DNA of 25,255 nt, from positions 2,501 through 27,755 of the forward strand of contig JAADEW010000025.1 in NCBI GenBank assembly GCA_013153205.1, in the 5' to 3' direction. The notes under the pieces are model-generated. The model saw only the letters and a list, made by a program, of their open reading frames with translations. It was not told the origin of the DNA and did no database searches. A program made the translations under genes and the position numbers. This document shows positions 6,560 through 14,919 of this stretch, in pieces (the first letter of the stretch is position 1; each line of letters begins with the position of its first letter). The stretch comes from Deferribacteres bacterium. GTDB taxonomy: Bacteria > Thermosulfidibacterota > Thermosulfidibacteria > Thermosulfidibacterales > Thermosulfidibacteraceae.

Positions 6560-8159
6560 CGCTGTCTCCCGTAAATCTGTATTTCTGAAGTTTTTTAGGC
6601 ACATACCACTTCTCAAAGTTATACCATATCCCCGCCTTCTTTAACTTCACATTTCTGAAGCGCCTGTGGAGAATTGAGAGGTTATCCGGCACATACAGAA
6701 AGGTGTAAGGATAATCCTCGTAAATCAGCCTTTGAATCTTATGGTAGAGCTCAGCCCGCTTTTTCCTGTCAAAGATGCGCCTTGCCTCTTCTATAAGCCT
6801 ATCCACCTCCGGGTTCTTATAGCCCACGAAGTTGAACTCTCCCGGTTTCGTCTTTGAAGAATGCCAGATGTCGTAAGGGTCCGGGTCCGCACCGAGAGAC
6901 CATCCCAGAATGATAGCCTGAAAGTTTCTGTCGTATATGGCCCTCAACAGCGCCTGCCACTCAAGCACCCTTATCTTGACCTTAACCCCCACCTGAGCCA
7001 GCTCATACTGTATAATTTCGGCGGTATTAATCCTCTGGCTGTTCCCCTGATTGGTCACAATGGTAAACTCAAAAGGCTTTCCGTCTTTATCAAGGACGCC
7101 GTCGCCGTCGGTATCCCTCCATCCTGCTTCAGCCAGAAGCTCCTTTGCTTTTTTCGGGTCGTAGGGTAGGGGAGAGAAAGAGGTATCGCACGCCCAGCTT
7201 GAAGGGGGGAAGATACCGTTGGAAACCTGTCCCAGACCGAGGAGCACAACATCAACTATGAGCTTTCTGTCAATGGCGTAGGTGAGGGCTTTCCTCACCC
7301 TTTTATCGGAAAAGATGGGAAGCCTCAGGTTGTAGCCAAGGTAGGTATAAACCAGAGCGGGATACCTGAACTTCCGAAAGTTCTTCCTGAAGAACTCGGT
7401 GTTTGTCTGCCTCTTATACTGGAAAGGAGTCAGCCCCATGTAGTCAAGGTTGCCTGATGCAAGCTCAAGAAACATGGTGGCGGAATCCGGTATTATCCTG
7501 TAGATAACCCGGTCAAGATAGGGCCTGCCCCTGAAATATCGGGGATTCGCTCTGAGGACCAGTTTCTGTCCGGTCTTCCAGCTTTCAAGAATAAAGGGAC
7601 CCGTTCCCACCGGATGCCTGTTAAAGCCTGTGGTGTTGAGGTCCTCGTTTTTGAGAAGGTGCTCCGGAATAATTCCCATGGTCCAGGAGGAAAGGGCCGG
7701 AGCAAAGGGATACTTGTAAGTGATTCTCACCGTGTAATCGTCTATCACCTCAAACTTTTTGATAAGCTCAAAGTCTCCGCTGTAAGGGGTTGCCACCTTG
7801 GGGTCAACGAGCTTTTCGTAGGTAAACTTCACATCCCTTGCGGTAAAGGGCTTTCCATCCTGCCAGAGCACCCCTTTTCTCAAGTGAAACACTATAACCC
7901 TGCCCCCGTCTTCTATCTCCCAGCTTTCGGCAAGGTCCCCCACGAGATTCAAATCGCCGTCATACTTCAAAAGACCGTTGAAGACAAAACCGGAAATGGT
8001 AGCGGAAGCCGAATCCGAGGCAAGAAGCGGAATAAGCCTCTTCGGTTCTCCGATTGAGCCCAAAACTATGGCATCACCATAGTCCTGAGCATATACCGCC
8101 GAAAAGAGCAACAAAAACAGAAAAAAGGTTAAAAAGGCTTTTACTTTACCTTTTTCCAT
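6540..8159 (-). CDS. ABC transporter solute-binding protein, family 5 (peptide/oligopeptide)
   Basis: A 539-aa extracytoplasmic binding protein of the OppA/DppA class. It has a signal peptide: basic MEKGKVK, a hydrophobic core FLTFFLFLLLFSA and a likely cleavage site after VYA (residue 24). There is no lipobox Cys, so it is probably free in the periplasm. Family features are the LGSIGEPKRLIPLL opening, LAESWEIEDGG, FHLRKGVLWQDGKPFTARDVKFTYEKL in two blocks, and RKALTYAIDRKLIV. A DTDGDGVLDKDGKPFEF insert of the type common in this family is present. No permease or ATPase gene is nearby, so its partners must be elsewhere. It overlaps rpoZ by 19 nt and tsaD by 20 nt, and the Shine-Dalgarno before ATG 8159 is weak, which suggests coupling. 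Confidence 0.93.
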   Translation of the reverse strand: MEKGKVKAFLTFFLFLLLFSAVYAQDYGDAIVLGSIGEPKRLIPLLASDSASATISGFVFNGLLKYDGDLNLVGDLAESWEIEDGGRVIVFHLRKGVLWQDGKPFTARDVKFTYEKLVDPKVATPYSGDFELIKKFEVIDDYTVRITYKYPFAPALSSWTMGIIPEHLLKNEDLNTTGFNRHPVGTGPFILESWKTGQKLVLRANPRYFRGRPYLDRVIYRIIPDSATMFLELASGNLDYMGLTPFQYKRQTNTEFFRKNFRKFRYPALVYTYLGYNLRLPIFSDKRVRKALTYAIDRKLIVDVVLLGLGQVSNGIFPPSSWACDTSFSPLPYDPKKAKELLAEAGWRDTDGDGVLDKDGKPFEFTIVTNQGNSQRINTAEIIQYELAQVGVKVKIRVLEWQALLRAIYDRNFQAIILGWSLGADPDPYDIWHSSKTKPGEFNFVGYKNPEVDRLIEEARRIFDRKKRAELYHKIQRLIYEDYPYTFLYVPDNLSILHRRFRNVKLKKAGIWYNFEKWYVPKKLQKYRFTGDSDAGDGH

Positions 8160-8362
8160 TCACCGAAAGGCTCTTTCCACTCCAGTTTGCCCTGCAGGAA
8201 CTCTTCAAGGGCAACGAAATACTCCTTCACGAATCTGGACTCCACAAGGGGTTTGTCCCCCTGATTAATCATCCTCGCTCTTTTAAAGAGTATCACCGCA
8301 AGTCTGTATCTTGAATCAACATGCTCAAGGGCATCGTTTATCAGCTTCACCTTATCTATCAT
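8141..8362 (-). CDS. rpoZ: RNA polymerase omega subunit
   Basis: A 73-aa protein matching omega, which supports assembly of RNA polymerase by clamping the beta-prime C-terminus. The signature VDSRYRLAVILFKRARMIN (about 15-33) corresponds to the conserved NRYRLV..AAKRARQ helix, and VALEEFLQGKL (about 50-60) matches the ALEEI..GKI helix. The short length is normal for the family. ATG 8362 has GGAGG six bases upstream. secF ends 1 nt before it and the solute-binding protein gene overlaps it by 19 nt. More commonly rpoZ lies next to gmk, so this position is less usual. Confidence 0.88.
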   Translation of the reverse strand: MIDKVKLINDALEHVDSRYRLAVILFKRARMINQGDKPLVESRFVKEYFVALEEFLQGKLEWKEPFGEWKKVK

Positions 8363-8363
8363 A

Positions 8364-9305
8364 TCACGCCTCCTTCTTGGCTAAAACGCCGTGTTTAACA
8401 AACCTTTCCCAGTAAACCACTATGGGACTTGCTATAAATATGGAGGAATATGTACCCACGATTATACCAACGGTCAAGGCCAGAGCAAATCCCCTTATCA
8501 CCTCGTTCCCAAGAATGAGCAGGGACAAAACGGCAAATAAAGTAGTGAGGGAGGTAAGAAGGGTTCTGCTCAAGGTTTCGTTAACGCTGATGTTGATAAT
8601 CTCTTCAATGGTAGAGCCTTTGCCCTTGGCCATGTTCTCCCTTATCCTGTCGTAAACCACTATGGTATCGTTTATTGAATAACCCAGTATGGTAAGAAGC
8701 GCCGCAAGAATCTGAAGGTCCATCTGAAGCCTGAAAAGGGCAAAAACCCCCGCCGTTATGGTGACGTCGTGAAAGAGGGCAAGGATAGCACCAATGGCAA
8801 ATCTGAACTCAAACCTCCAGGATATGTATATCAGCATGGCTATGAGTGAGAGTATAATTGCCTTTATACCTTTTCGTTTGAGCTCTTTACCCACCTTGGG
8901 ACCTACCATCTCTATACGCCTTATCTCAAAGTTATTTCCATAAAGCTTGGCTATGGCTTTCTTTGCCTTTTCCTGAAGCCCTTTAAGCTCTCCAGAACTC
9001 TGAGGCGTTCTTATGAGAACCTCGTTGGGACTTCCAAAAGACTGAATGGTAAAGTCTTTAAAACCGGCTTCCTTCAACGCCTGTCTGAGCTTGTCAAGGT
9101 CGGGCGGCTCTTTAAACCTTACCTGTATAAGGGTTCCACCTGCAAAATCCACGCCGTAATTGAAAAAACCGCCTATGGTCAGCTTGTTGTATATCATGCT
9201 TCCGATTGAGATGGCTATAAGAATAAGCGATACGGTTATCGCCTTTTCCTTAAAGGACATAAAGTCAAATCTCGTCCCCGGCTTTATAATCTCAAAAAAG
9301 CCCAT
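8364..9305 (-). CDS. secF: Protein translocase subunit SecF
   Basis: An inner-membrane RND-type component that, with SecD, uses proton flow to pull secreted proteins out of SecYEG. The 313-aa protein has one N-terminal membrane helix (about 24-42), a periplasmic domain starting VDFAGGTLIQVRF, then five C-terminal membrane helices. The conserved GYSINDTIVVYDRIREN motif (proton-path region) is intact. ATG 9305 follows an AGGGGG Shine-Dalgarno. It lies 10 nt after secD and 1 nt before rpoZ. Length and topology are normal. Confidence 0.97.
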   Translation of the reverse strand: MGFFEIIKPGTRFDFMSFKEKAITVSLILIAISIGSMIYNKLTIGGFFNYGVDFAGGTLIQVRFKEPPDLDKLRQALKEAGFKDFTIQSFGSPNEVLIRTPQSSGELKGLQEKAKKAIAKLYGNNFEIRRIEMVGPKVGKELKRKGIKAIILSLIAMLIYISWRFEFRFAIGAILALFHDVTITAGVFALFRLQMDLQILAALLTILGYSINDTIVVYDRIRENMAKGKGSTIEEIINISVNETLSRTLLTSLTTLFAVLSLLILGNEVIRGFALALTVGIIVGTYSSIFIASPIVVYWERFVKHGVLAKKEA

Positions 9306-9315
9306 TTTATCCCCC

Positions 9316-10863
9316 TTATATGCTCAACTTCTTTATACCAAACTTGTCCACCAGCAGTTCAAACACACCCCTGCAGAAAACTATAGCCGTAAACATACTG
9401 GCAAGGATACCTATGCTCAAGGTTACGGCAAATCCTTTTATGGGTCCCGTTCCATACTGGAAAAGTATCACAGCCGCAATCAGGGTGGTTATGTTGGCAT
9501 CAAGTATGGTTATGGTCGCCCTCTCAAAACCGGCTTCAATGGCGGCTCTTATGGTCCTTCCAAGCCTCAGCTCCTCCCTTATCCTTTCAAAGATAAGCAC
9601 ATTGGCGTCCACAGCCATACCTATGGTGAGCACTATTCCAGCAATTCCCGGAAGGGTCAGAGTAGCTCTGAACGCGGCAAGAGCTCCGAGAATGATAATC
9701 ATGTCAAGGATAAGGGCTATATCAGCGATGATACCGGAAAGCCTGTAGTAAACAGCCATAAACAGCATAACCACTATAAGACCAACCACCGCCGCTCTGA
9801 ACCCTTTCTTTATGGAATCCATACCGAGAGAAGGACCCACGGTCCTGTTTTCCAGAATCTTAACGGGAGCGGGAAGGGCACCGGCTCTCAAAACTATGGC
9901 AAGGTCGTGAGCCTCCTCAAAGGTGAAGCTACCGGTAATGCTCGCCTCTCCCCTTAATATGGGCTCCCTTATCACGGGGGCTGAATAGACGGTGTTATCA
10001 AGAATAATGGCAAGCCTTTTGCCCACATTTTGCGATGTAATCTGGGCAAAAATCTTGGTGCCTATCTTGTCAAACTTTATGGCCACATACGGCTCGTTGG
10101 TTCGGGGGTCTATCATAACCCTTGCGTCAACCAGATGGTCTCCTGTGAGCAGGGTCTTCTTCTTCACGAGATAGGGTATCTTTTTTATCACCCTGCCCTG
10201 CTTGTCCACCACCCTGCCGTAAAGTATTTCGTCACCCTCAGGAATTTTACCCGCCAGAGCCTCGTCAACGGAATGCTCCTCATCAAGAAGCTTAAATTCA
10301 AGTCTTGCCGTTCTTCCAATTATCTTTATCGCCCTTTCCGGGTCCTTTATGCCCGGTATCTGAACGATTATCCTGTCCTTTCCTGCCTTCCTTATCTCGG
10401 GCTCTGTCACTCCAAACTCGTCAATTCTGTTTCTTATCACCTCAAGGGTCTGGTCTATGGCGTTCTCTTTTATCCTCTCTATCTCTTTGTCCTTGAGGGT
10501 AACCACTATGGTATCGCCTTCAATCTTCTTTATGGTGAGAGCGCCTATCTTCTCTATAACCTTTTTTGCTTTCGGCAAATCTTCCGAAAGCAAAAGCTTG
10601 ATAACAATGTTCTTCCCTTCCCTTTTGACTTTATCAACATCCACTTTGGCTTTTCTCAGCTCTTCCTCAATTATAAGAGCGTATTTGTCCAGGTCAGACT
10701 CTATGGCTTTGTCAAGGTCCACACCCAAAACGAGATAGACTCCGCCCTTCAAATCCAGACCGAGCTTTATCTTCTCCTTCTTCCCCGAAAGGGGACTCAA
10801 ATAGATGAGACATGCGGCAACCACTATAAAAACGAGTCCAAGCCTCCACGTATAACCTTTCAT
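9316..10863 (-). CDS. secD: Protein translocase subunit SecD
   Basis: The partner of SecF in proton-driven export. The 515-aa protein has a first membrane helix at about 7-23 and then the LGLDLKGGVYLVLGVD motif (34-49). A large periplasmic region follows, with the P1-type segment VIRNRIDEFGVTEPEI and RILRGEASITG-like strands. Five C-terminal helices contain TIGMAVDANVLIFERIREE with the conserved membrane Asp. I chose ATG 10863, not the longer frame to 10899: the extra residues lie inside yajC, and GGAG sits about eight bases before this ATG. The yajC stop is 1 nt upstream. Confidence 0.96.
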   Translation of the reverse strand: MKGYTWRLGLVFIVVAACLIYLSPLSGKKEKIKLGLDLKGGVYLVLGVDLDKAIESDLDKYALIIEEELRKAKVDVDKVKREGKNIVIKLLLSEDLPKAKKVIEKIGALTIKKIEGDTIVVTLKDKEIERIKENAIDQTLEVIRNRIDEFGVTEPEIRKAGKDRIIVQIPGIKDPERAIKIIGRTARLEFKLLDEEHSVDEALAGKIPEGDEILYGRVVDKQGRVIKKIPYLVKKKTLLTGDHLVDARVMIDPRTNEPYVAIKFDKIGTKIFAQITSQNVGKRLAIILDNTVYSAPVIREPILRGEASITGSFTFEEAHDLAIVLRAGALPAPVKILENRTVGPSLGMDSIKKGFRAAVVGLIVVMLFMAVYYRLSGIIADIALILDMIIILGALAAFRATLTLPGIAGIVLTIGMAVDANVLIFERIREELRLGRTIRAAIEAGFERATITILDANITTLIAAVILFQYGTGPIKGFAVTLSIGILASMFTAIVFCRGVFELLVDKFGIKKLSI

Positions 10864-10864
10864 C

Positions 10865-11200
10865 TTATTTCTCCGCTGACTTTCTTTCCTTTTTCTCAAG
10901 AATAGCCGCTATGGCGTTTTTACTTACCTCAAGTTTGGTGTTCTCATCAACCTTTATAATCACAGTGTTCTCACCCACATGGGTGATAACTCCGTGTATT
11001 CCTCCTATCGTCACTACCTTATCGCCTTTCTGCAGGCTTTCTATCATCTTTTTGTGTTGCTTCTGCCTCCTCTGCTGAGGAAAGATAAGAATAAACCAGA
11101 AGACCACAATTATGAGTATGATAGGCAAAAGTCCCATAATTCCACCGGGCCTGGGCGAACCCTGAGCGGCATAAGCAACAGCTGTAAAAAGTGCCAACAT
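10865..11200 (-). CDS. yajC: Preprotein translocase accessory subunit YajC
   Basis: A 111-aa single-span membrane protein that associates with SecDF. A short N-terminal segment ending AYAAQGS is followed by the membrane helix IMGLLPIILIIVVFWFILIFPQQRRQ (given in part: LLPIILIIVVFWFILIF), then the cytosolic domain with LQKGDKVVTIGGIHGVI, all family hallmarks. ATG 11200 has a GGGAGGG Shine-Dalgarno. It is the first gene of the yajC-secD-secF-rpoZ-SBP-tsaD operon. The C-terminal tail is Lys/Glu-rich, as is common in YajC. Confidence 0.96.
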   Translation of the reverse strand: MLALFTAVAYAAQGSPRPGGIMGLLPIILIIVVFWFILIFPQQRRQKQHKKMIESLQKGDKVVTIGGIHGVITHVGENTVIIKVDENTKLEVSKNAIAAILEKKERKSAEK

Positions 11201-11234
11201 CTCTATCCCTCCCTATTTTTTACGTGCGGCTCAT

Positions 11235-11264
11235 TGAATACCAGATATATCAACGAATTGTCAA
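11235..11264 (-). promoter_or_regulatory. Sigma-70-like promoter for the yajC-sec operon
   Basis: On the minus strand a perfect TTGACA (11264-11259) is followed after 18 nt by TATTCA (11240-11235). Transcription would start near 11228, giving a leader of about 28 nt that contains the strong yajC Shine-Dalgarno. The -35 is convincing and the -10 is modest. Confidence 0.5.
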
Positions 11265-11286
11265 TTTAAAGGCTTCGTGCTAAAAA
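11258..11286 (+). promoter_or_regulatory. Sigma-70-like promoter for the MBL-fold hydrolase gene
   Basis: TTGTCA (11258-11263, five of six), a 17-nt spacer, then TAAAAA (11281-11286, four of six). Transcription would begin about 11293, only a few bases before ATG 11296, so the mRNA could be nearly leaderless. That fits the absence of a good Shine-Dalgarno there. Its -35 overlaps the -35 of the divergent yajC promoter almost base for base. Confidence 0.45.
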
Positions 11287-11295
11287 TTTTGAGCT

Positions 11296-12132
11296 ATGAT
11301 TTTGTCCGTTCCTCATAAAATTTGTGAGAATGTGTGGGCTCTGGGAAACAGGGCTTTTCCCTCCTTTCTGCTCAGGACTCCGAATGGCCTTTACATTTTA
11401 GAGCCGGAGCTGAGCTGTAACCTCAGTTTGATTGAAAAACAGCTTAAAACAATAGGGTTTTCCCTGAAAGAGATTGACGGCTGTATAGTGCTACACGAGC
11501 ACTATGACCACGTAATGATGGTGCCCGGCTTGAAAGCTCTTAATCCAGAAATTGAGATTTTCGTCCCCTTAAAAAGCGAAAGATTCCTTCAAAAAGAAAG
11601 CCTTCTTGCCTACAGGCTTTTTGATGAATTCACCTGCGAAAAGCTCAACCTCCCTACAGCCGAAACGGAGACAAAAATGGGCTTCAATACCTATGATGAG
11701 AGCACGCATATTGATGGGATAGAGTTTATACACACACCGGGGCACAGCCCGTTTTCCTACACGGCACTTTTCAACGGCACAGCCTTCGTTTCAGATGCCG
11801 CGGGGTTCTGGGGAGAAAAGCTCAAGTTTCCCCTATACTTTCAGAGCTTTGAGCGCTACATTGAAAGCATAGAAAAGATAGCCAAAATCAGGCCTCACAC
11901 CGTTATAACGGGACACTTCTCTTATTTTTCCAAGGATGAAGCCGACAAGATGCTGAAAGAAAGCATAAAAATGGCCGAGCAGTTGAAAAAAAGGCTTGAA
12001 GGCAAAACCCTTGACGAGGAAACCGTAAAGACACTTTACCGGGAGATATACAGAGACGAATTCCTCCTTTACCCGGAAGAGGTTATAAAATCCGTTGCCA
12101 GATACATCATTAAAAGGTCAGTAGAGGTTTAA
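11296..12132 (+). CDS. MBL-fold metallo-hydrolase
   Basis: A 278-aa metallo-beta-lactamase-fold protein. The metal-binding HxHxDH motif is HEHYDH (His67, His69, Asp71, His72). Further ligands are HTPGHS (His150), VSDAAG (Asp167) and TGHFSY (His207), so the dinuclear site looks complete. The glyoxalase-II/beta-lactamase-like layout does not reveal the substrate; hydrolytic roles on thioesters or phosphoesters are possible. There is no signal peptide. ATG 11296 lacks a strong Shine-Dalgarno and may be read from a near-leaderless transcript. The next gene starts 6 nt after its stop. Confidence 0.88.
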   Translation: MILSVPHKICENVWALGNRAFPSFLLRTPNGLYILEPELSCNLSLIEKQLKTIGFSLKEIDGCIVLHEHYDHVMMVPGLKALNPEIEIFVPLKSERFLQKESLLAYRLFDEFTCEKLNLPTAETETKMGFNTYDESTHIDGIEFIHTPGHSPFSYTALFNGTAFVSDAAGFWGEKLKFPLYFQSFERYIESIEKIAKIRPHTVITGHFSYFSKDEADKMLKESIKMAEQLKKRLEGKTLDEETVKTLYREIYRDEFLLYPEEVIKSVARYIIKRSVEV

Positions 12133-12138
12133 AGCTAC

Positions 12139-13056
12139 ATGAACATCCTCTTCGCCGTCAAAACCGCCCTGAAGGTCTTCGTTATCCTTTTCGTGGGGCT
12201 CTCAGGAGCAAGGTATCTGGAAAGGAAAGGGCTTTCCCGCATACTTGAGAAAAAGTTTGCGGGAATACTGAAAAGGGCAGGCATTCCGGAAGCCCTCATC
12301 ATGCCTTTTGTAACCGCATTTTTCGCAGGATTTGCTGGAGAAGCTCTGGTTGCCATCTCCTTTGAAAAGGGAAAAATCACGGAGAAAGAGATTATACCGG
12401 CAATGATGCTCATAGACTTTCCAATATACACCTCATTCGTGCCGCTTCTCACGGGCATCACCGTTCCTCTGGCGGGCAAAGTTGGGTTGATGTATATAGG
12501 ACTCCAGCTTGTGGTAAGCTTCATCATGAGCCTGACCGGCGCCTTTATTTTCTGGATAAAAAAGGGAAAAACGGCAAAACAGCAGGTCTTCACGGTGGAA
12601 AAGCTAAAATCCAAGAAAGAGAGCATAGTGAAAGAGTCGCTTTTTATTTCGCTCAGGATAACGGGAATAGTCTTTGTGGCACTTGTTGCCATCTCATTTT
12701 TGTATAAATGGGGGGTGATAAACACCATAACGAACCTCATAAACCACGTGAAAATTCCCTTCTTTGAACCGGAGATGGCTCCCATTGCGGCGGCTCACGC
12801 CTTCCACATAGCAGCGGCGGCAGCGGTTGCGGGGAAACTGGTTAAAGAAGGGCTTTCTCCAACCACAGCCGTGCTCGGTATGATGTGGGGCAACCTCATA
12901 GGAACTCCTATAAGAGGGGCAAGGCTCGTGATACCGAGGTATTCTGCTATGTTCGGCTTCAGAAGGGGAGTAAAAATATGGCTCATCAATCAGGGATACA
13001 GGGCTTTTCTGGTATTCCTCACAATAGTTGCCGTCTCACTTATCAAAGGCTTTTGA
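12139..13056 (+). CDS. Multi-pass membrane protein with nucleoside-recognition (Gate) domains
   Basis: A 305-aa integral membrane protein with about eight hydrophobic segments in two halves, separated by a charged loop at about 140-165 (WIKKGKTAKQQVF, KLKSKKES). Conserved-looking Gly/Pro-rich turns are GIPEALIMPFVTAFFAGFAGEA in the first half, and AHAFHIAAAAAVAGKLV with GMMWGNLIGTPIRGAR in the second. This resembles nucleoside-recognition/Gate proteins (the SpmA or YjiH class), a poorly characterised family thought to act in transport. It lies 6 nt after the MBL-fold gene, so the two probably share a transcript. Its last 14 nt overlap the end of convergent queC. Confidence 0.75.
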   Translation: MNILFAVKTALKVFVILFVGLSGARYLERKGLSRILEKKFAGILKRAGIPEALIMPFVTAFFAGFAGEALVAISFEKGKITEKEIIPAMMLIDFPIYTSFVPLLTGITVPLAGKVGLMYIGLQLVVSFIMSLTGAFIFWIKKGKTAKQQVFTVEKLKSKKESIVKESLFISLRITGIVFVALVAISFLYKWGVINTITNLINHVKIPFFEPEMAPIAAAHAFHIAAAAAVAGKLVKEGLSPTTAVLGMMWGNLIGTPIRGARLVIPRYSAMFGFRRGVKIWLINQGYRAFLVFLTIVAVSLIKGF

Positions 13057-13750
13057 TTTTGCCCTCCCTGAGAAGCCTCTCAACAAGGTGGTCTATCATT
13101 CCGAGCTCCTTCCATCCTTTAGCCCGCAGTTTACAGCTGTCACACCTGCCGCAGGGAACTTCATCCCCGTTGTAGCACGAGATAGAATAGGAGTAATCGG
13201 CTCCCAGAGAAAGTCCCAGTTTGATGATTTCGCTTTTCGTTTTGTCAATAAGGGGAGCGTGTATTTTAAAATTTTTTCCCTCTGCACCGAGTCTGGTTCC
13301 AAGATTTACGGCATTCTCCATAGCCTGAAGAAACTCTCTCCTGCAGTCGGGATAGCCGGAAAAATCAACGGCATTCCATCCACCAGCCAAATCCAGAATC
13401 TCCTGAGTCTCGGCGTATGCCGCGGCAATTGAGATAAGGATGCCGTTTCTGAAGGGAACATAGGTGACGGGAATGCCGGAAGAGAGTATCTCATCTTCCT
13501 TACGCTCGGGAACGGGAATGTCGTCGGTAAGGGCAGAGCCGCCTATCTGGGTAAGGTCTATCTCAAATATTTTGTGCTTCACGCCGAGTCTTTCCGTTAT
13601 TTTTCTGGCAAATTCAATCTCCACGCTGTGCCTCTGTCCGTAATCAAAGGTGATAGCCTGAACGCTTTCAAAGTTGTCCAGAGCCCAGTAAAGACAGGTG
13701 GTGGAATCAATCCCCCCCGAAAAAATGACGAGACAAGCTTTCCTTTCCAT
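13043..13750 (-). CDS. queC: 7-cyano-7-deazaguanine synthase QueC
   Basis: Converts 7-carboxy-7-deazaguanine to preQ0 with ATP and ammonia, a step in queuosine tRNA modification. The 235-aa protein has the PP-loop SGGIDSTT (11-18) at the N-terminus, TFDYGQRHSVEIE, and the zinc site CYNGDEVPCGRCDSC (Cys192, 200, 203, 206). I chose ATG 13750, which has GGGGAG four bases upstream and gives family length. The open frame continues to 13903 but that part is antisense to the aminopeptidase gene and lacks support. It is a single-gene unit, with no queD, queE or queF in the window. Confidence 0.97.
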   Translation of the reverse strand: MERKACLVIFSGGIDSTTCLYWALDNFESVQAITFDYGQRHSVEIEFARKITERLGVKHKIFEIDLTQIGGSALTDDIPVPERKEDEILSSGIPVTYVPFRNGILISIAAAYAETQEILDLAGGWNAVDFSGYPDCRREFLQAMENAVNLGTRLGAEGKNFKIHAPLIDKTKSEIIKLGLSLGADYSYSISCYNGDEVPCGRCDSCKLRAKGWKELGMIDHLVERLLREGKIKSL

Positions 13751-13808
13751 TGCTCTCCCCGTATATTTTTGTTTTATAAATAGCCCAAATTCTGCAGGGA
13801 GGTAAAGA
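13751..13808. promoter_or_regulatory. Divergent promoter region, queC and the ten-gene plus-strand operon
   Basis: Only 58 nt separate the two divergent starts. TATAAA at 13775-13780 is a good -10 for the plus strand, but no strong -35 is found at 16-18 nt; TTGCTC at 13750 has a 19-nt spacer. On the minus strand a TATTTA/TTATAAA patch could serve queC. Both strands share this AT-rich core. GGGAGG at 13799-13804 is the Shine-Dalgarno for the gene at 13809. Confidence 0.35.
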
Positions 13809-14906
13809 ATGGACCCGAGAATAAAAAAGTGGGCAGAGCTTCTGGTCAGATACTCGCTGGAGATAAAGGAGAAAGAGATTGTCCTGATAAGGGGAACCCC
13901 CAACTGCCAGCCGCTGGTGAAGGCGTGCTACGAGGAGGTCCTGAAAGCGGGAGCCTATCCCATGGTGAGACTCTCCTTTGACGGGCAGTCCTACATCTTT
14001 TACAAGCTTGCAGAGGAGCACCAGTTAACCCACATAAGCGAAATAGACAGGGTAACGGCTAAAACCATACACGGATTGATATCCATAATAGGGGAGAGCA
14101 ACACAAAAGAGCTCACCAACATTCCCCACGAAAAGATAGCAAAGTCCAGAGCCGCCTACAGGCAGATAAGGGACATACTTGATGAAAGGGAGCTGAAAGG
14201 AGAATTCAGGTGGGTTCTCACCGCATATCCCACAACAGGCCTTGCTCAGGACGCAGAGATGTCCACGGAGGAGTTTGAGGAATTTGTGTATGAAGCCTGC
14301 GGGCTTAACCACGAAGACCCTGTGGCTTACTGGAAAGGTGTGGCGGAAGAACAGCAGAGAATAGTGGACTACCTGAACGGTGTCAAAACCTTAAGATATG
14401 TGGGGAGAGAAACGGAGCTCACGGTGAGTGTGGAAGGCAGAAAGTGGATAAACTGTAAAGGTGAAAGAAACATGCCCGACGGTGAGGTCTTCACTTCCCC
14501 GGTGGAAGACAGCGCTGAAGGCCACATATACTTTGACTTTCCGGCGGTCTATTCGGGTGTTGAGGTAATCGGGGTCAGGCTCAAGTTTGAAAAGGGCAAA
14601 ATCGTGGAAGCGAAAGCGGAAAAAGGCGAGGAATTTCTGAACAAGATGCTGGATACCGACGAAGGGGCAAGGTATCTGGGAGAGGTGGCTTTCGGACTGA
14701 ACAGGGGCATAAAAAGATTCACAAAGGACATACTCTTTGACGAAAAGATAGGGGGCACCATTCACATGGCGGCTGGTGCGGCTTATCCGGAAACAGGTGG
14801 GAAAAACAAGTCCGGACTTCATTGGGACTTCATCAAGAGTATGAGAGACGGCGAAGTTTACGCCGACGGAAAGTTAATCTATAAAAATGGAGAATTTCTT
14901 ATATAA
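13809..14906 (+). CDS. Aminopeptidase, M29 (AmpS/thermophilic aminopeptidase) family
   Basis: A 365-aa metallo-aminopeptidase that removes N-terminal residues from peptides in the cytosol. The M29 metal ligands are all in place: NMPDGEVFTSPVED with Glu226, LGEVAFG with Glu292, GGTIHMAAG with His319, and SGLHWDFI with His338 and Asp340. The conserved AAYPETGG active-site Tyr (326) is also present. The length is slightly short for the family (about 400). ATG 13809 has GGGAGG six bases upstream. It is the first gene of a run of ten tightly packed plus-strand genes; purC starts 13 nt after its stop. Confidence 0.95.
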   Translation: MDPRIKKWAELLVRYSLEIKEKEIVLIRGTPNCQPLVKACYEEVLKAGAYPMVRLSFDGQSYIFYKLAEEHQLTHISEIDRVTAKTIHGLISIIGESNTKELTNIPHEKIAKSRAAYRQIRDILDERELKGEFRWVLTAYPTTGLAQDAEMSTEEFEEFVYEACGLNHEDPVAYWKGVAEEQQRIVDYLNGVKTLRYVGRETELTVSVEGRKWINCKGERNMPDGEVFTSPVEDSAEGHIYFDFPAVYSGVEVIGVRLKFEKGKIVEAKAEKGEEFLNKMLDTDEGARYLGEVAFGLNRGIKRFTKDILFDEKIGGTIHMAAGAAYPETGGKNKSGLHWDFIKSMRDGEVYADGKLIYKNGEFLI

Positions 14907-14919
14907 AACGGGGGGAGAG

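Noticed and set aside
9160..10905. Long plus-strand open frames antisense to secF and secD (up to 291 and 265 codons)
   Set aside because: They lie opposite strongly supported sec genes and encode Tyr/Ser/His-rich, low-complexity protein with no family motif. They are typical mirror frames produced by the codon bias of the real genes.
12135..12785. 216-codon minus-strand frame opposite the Gate-type membrane protein
   Set aside because: It mirrors the hydrophobic sense gene. The plus-strand frame has the better start context, residue pattern and operon fit.
13751..13903. N-terminal extension of QueC by 51 residues
   Set aside because: It would overlap the aminopeptidase gene on the other strand and lacks a ribosome site, whereas ATG 13750 has GGGGAG and gives the usual protein length.
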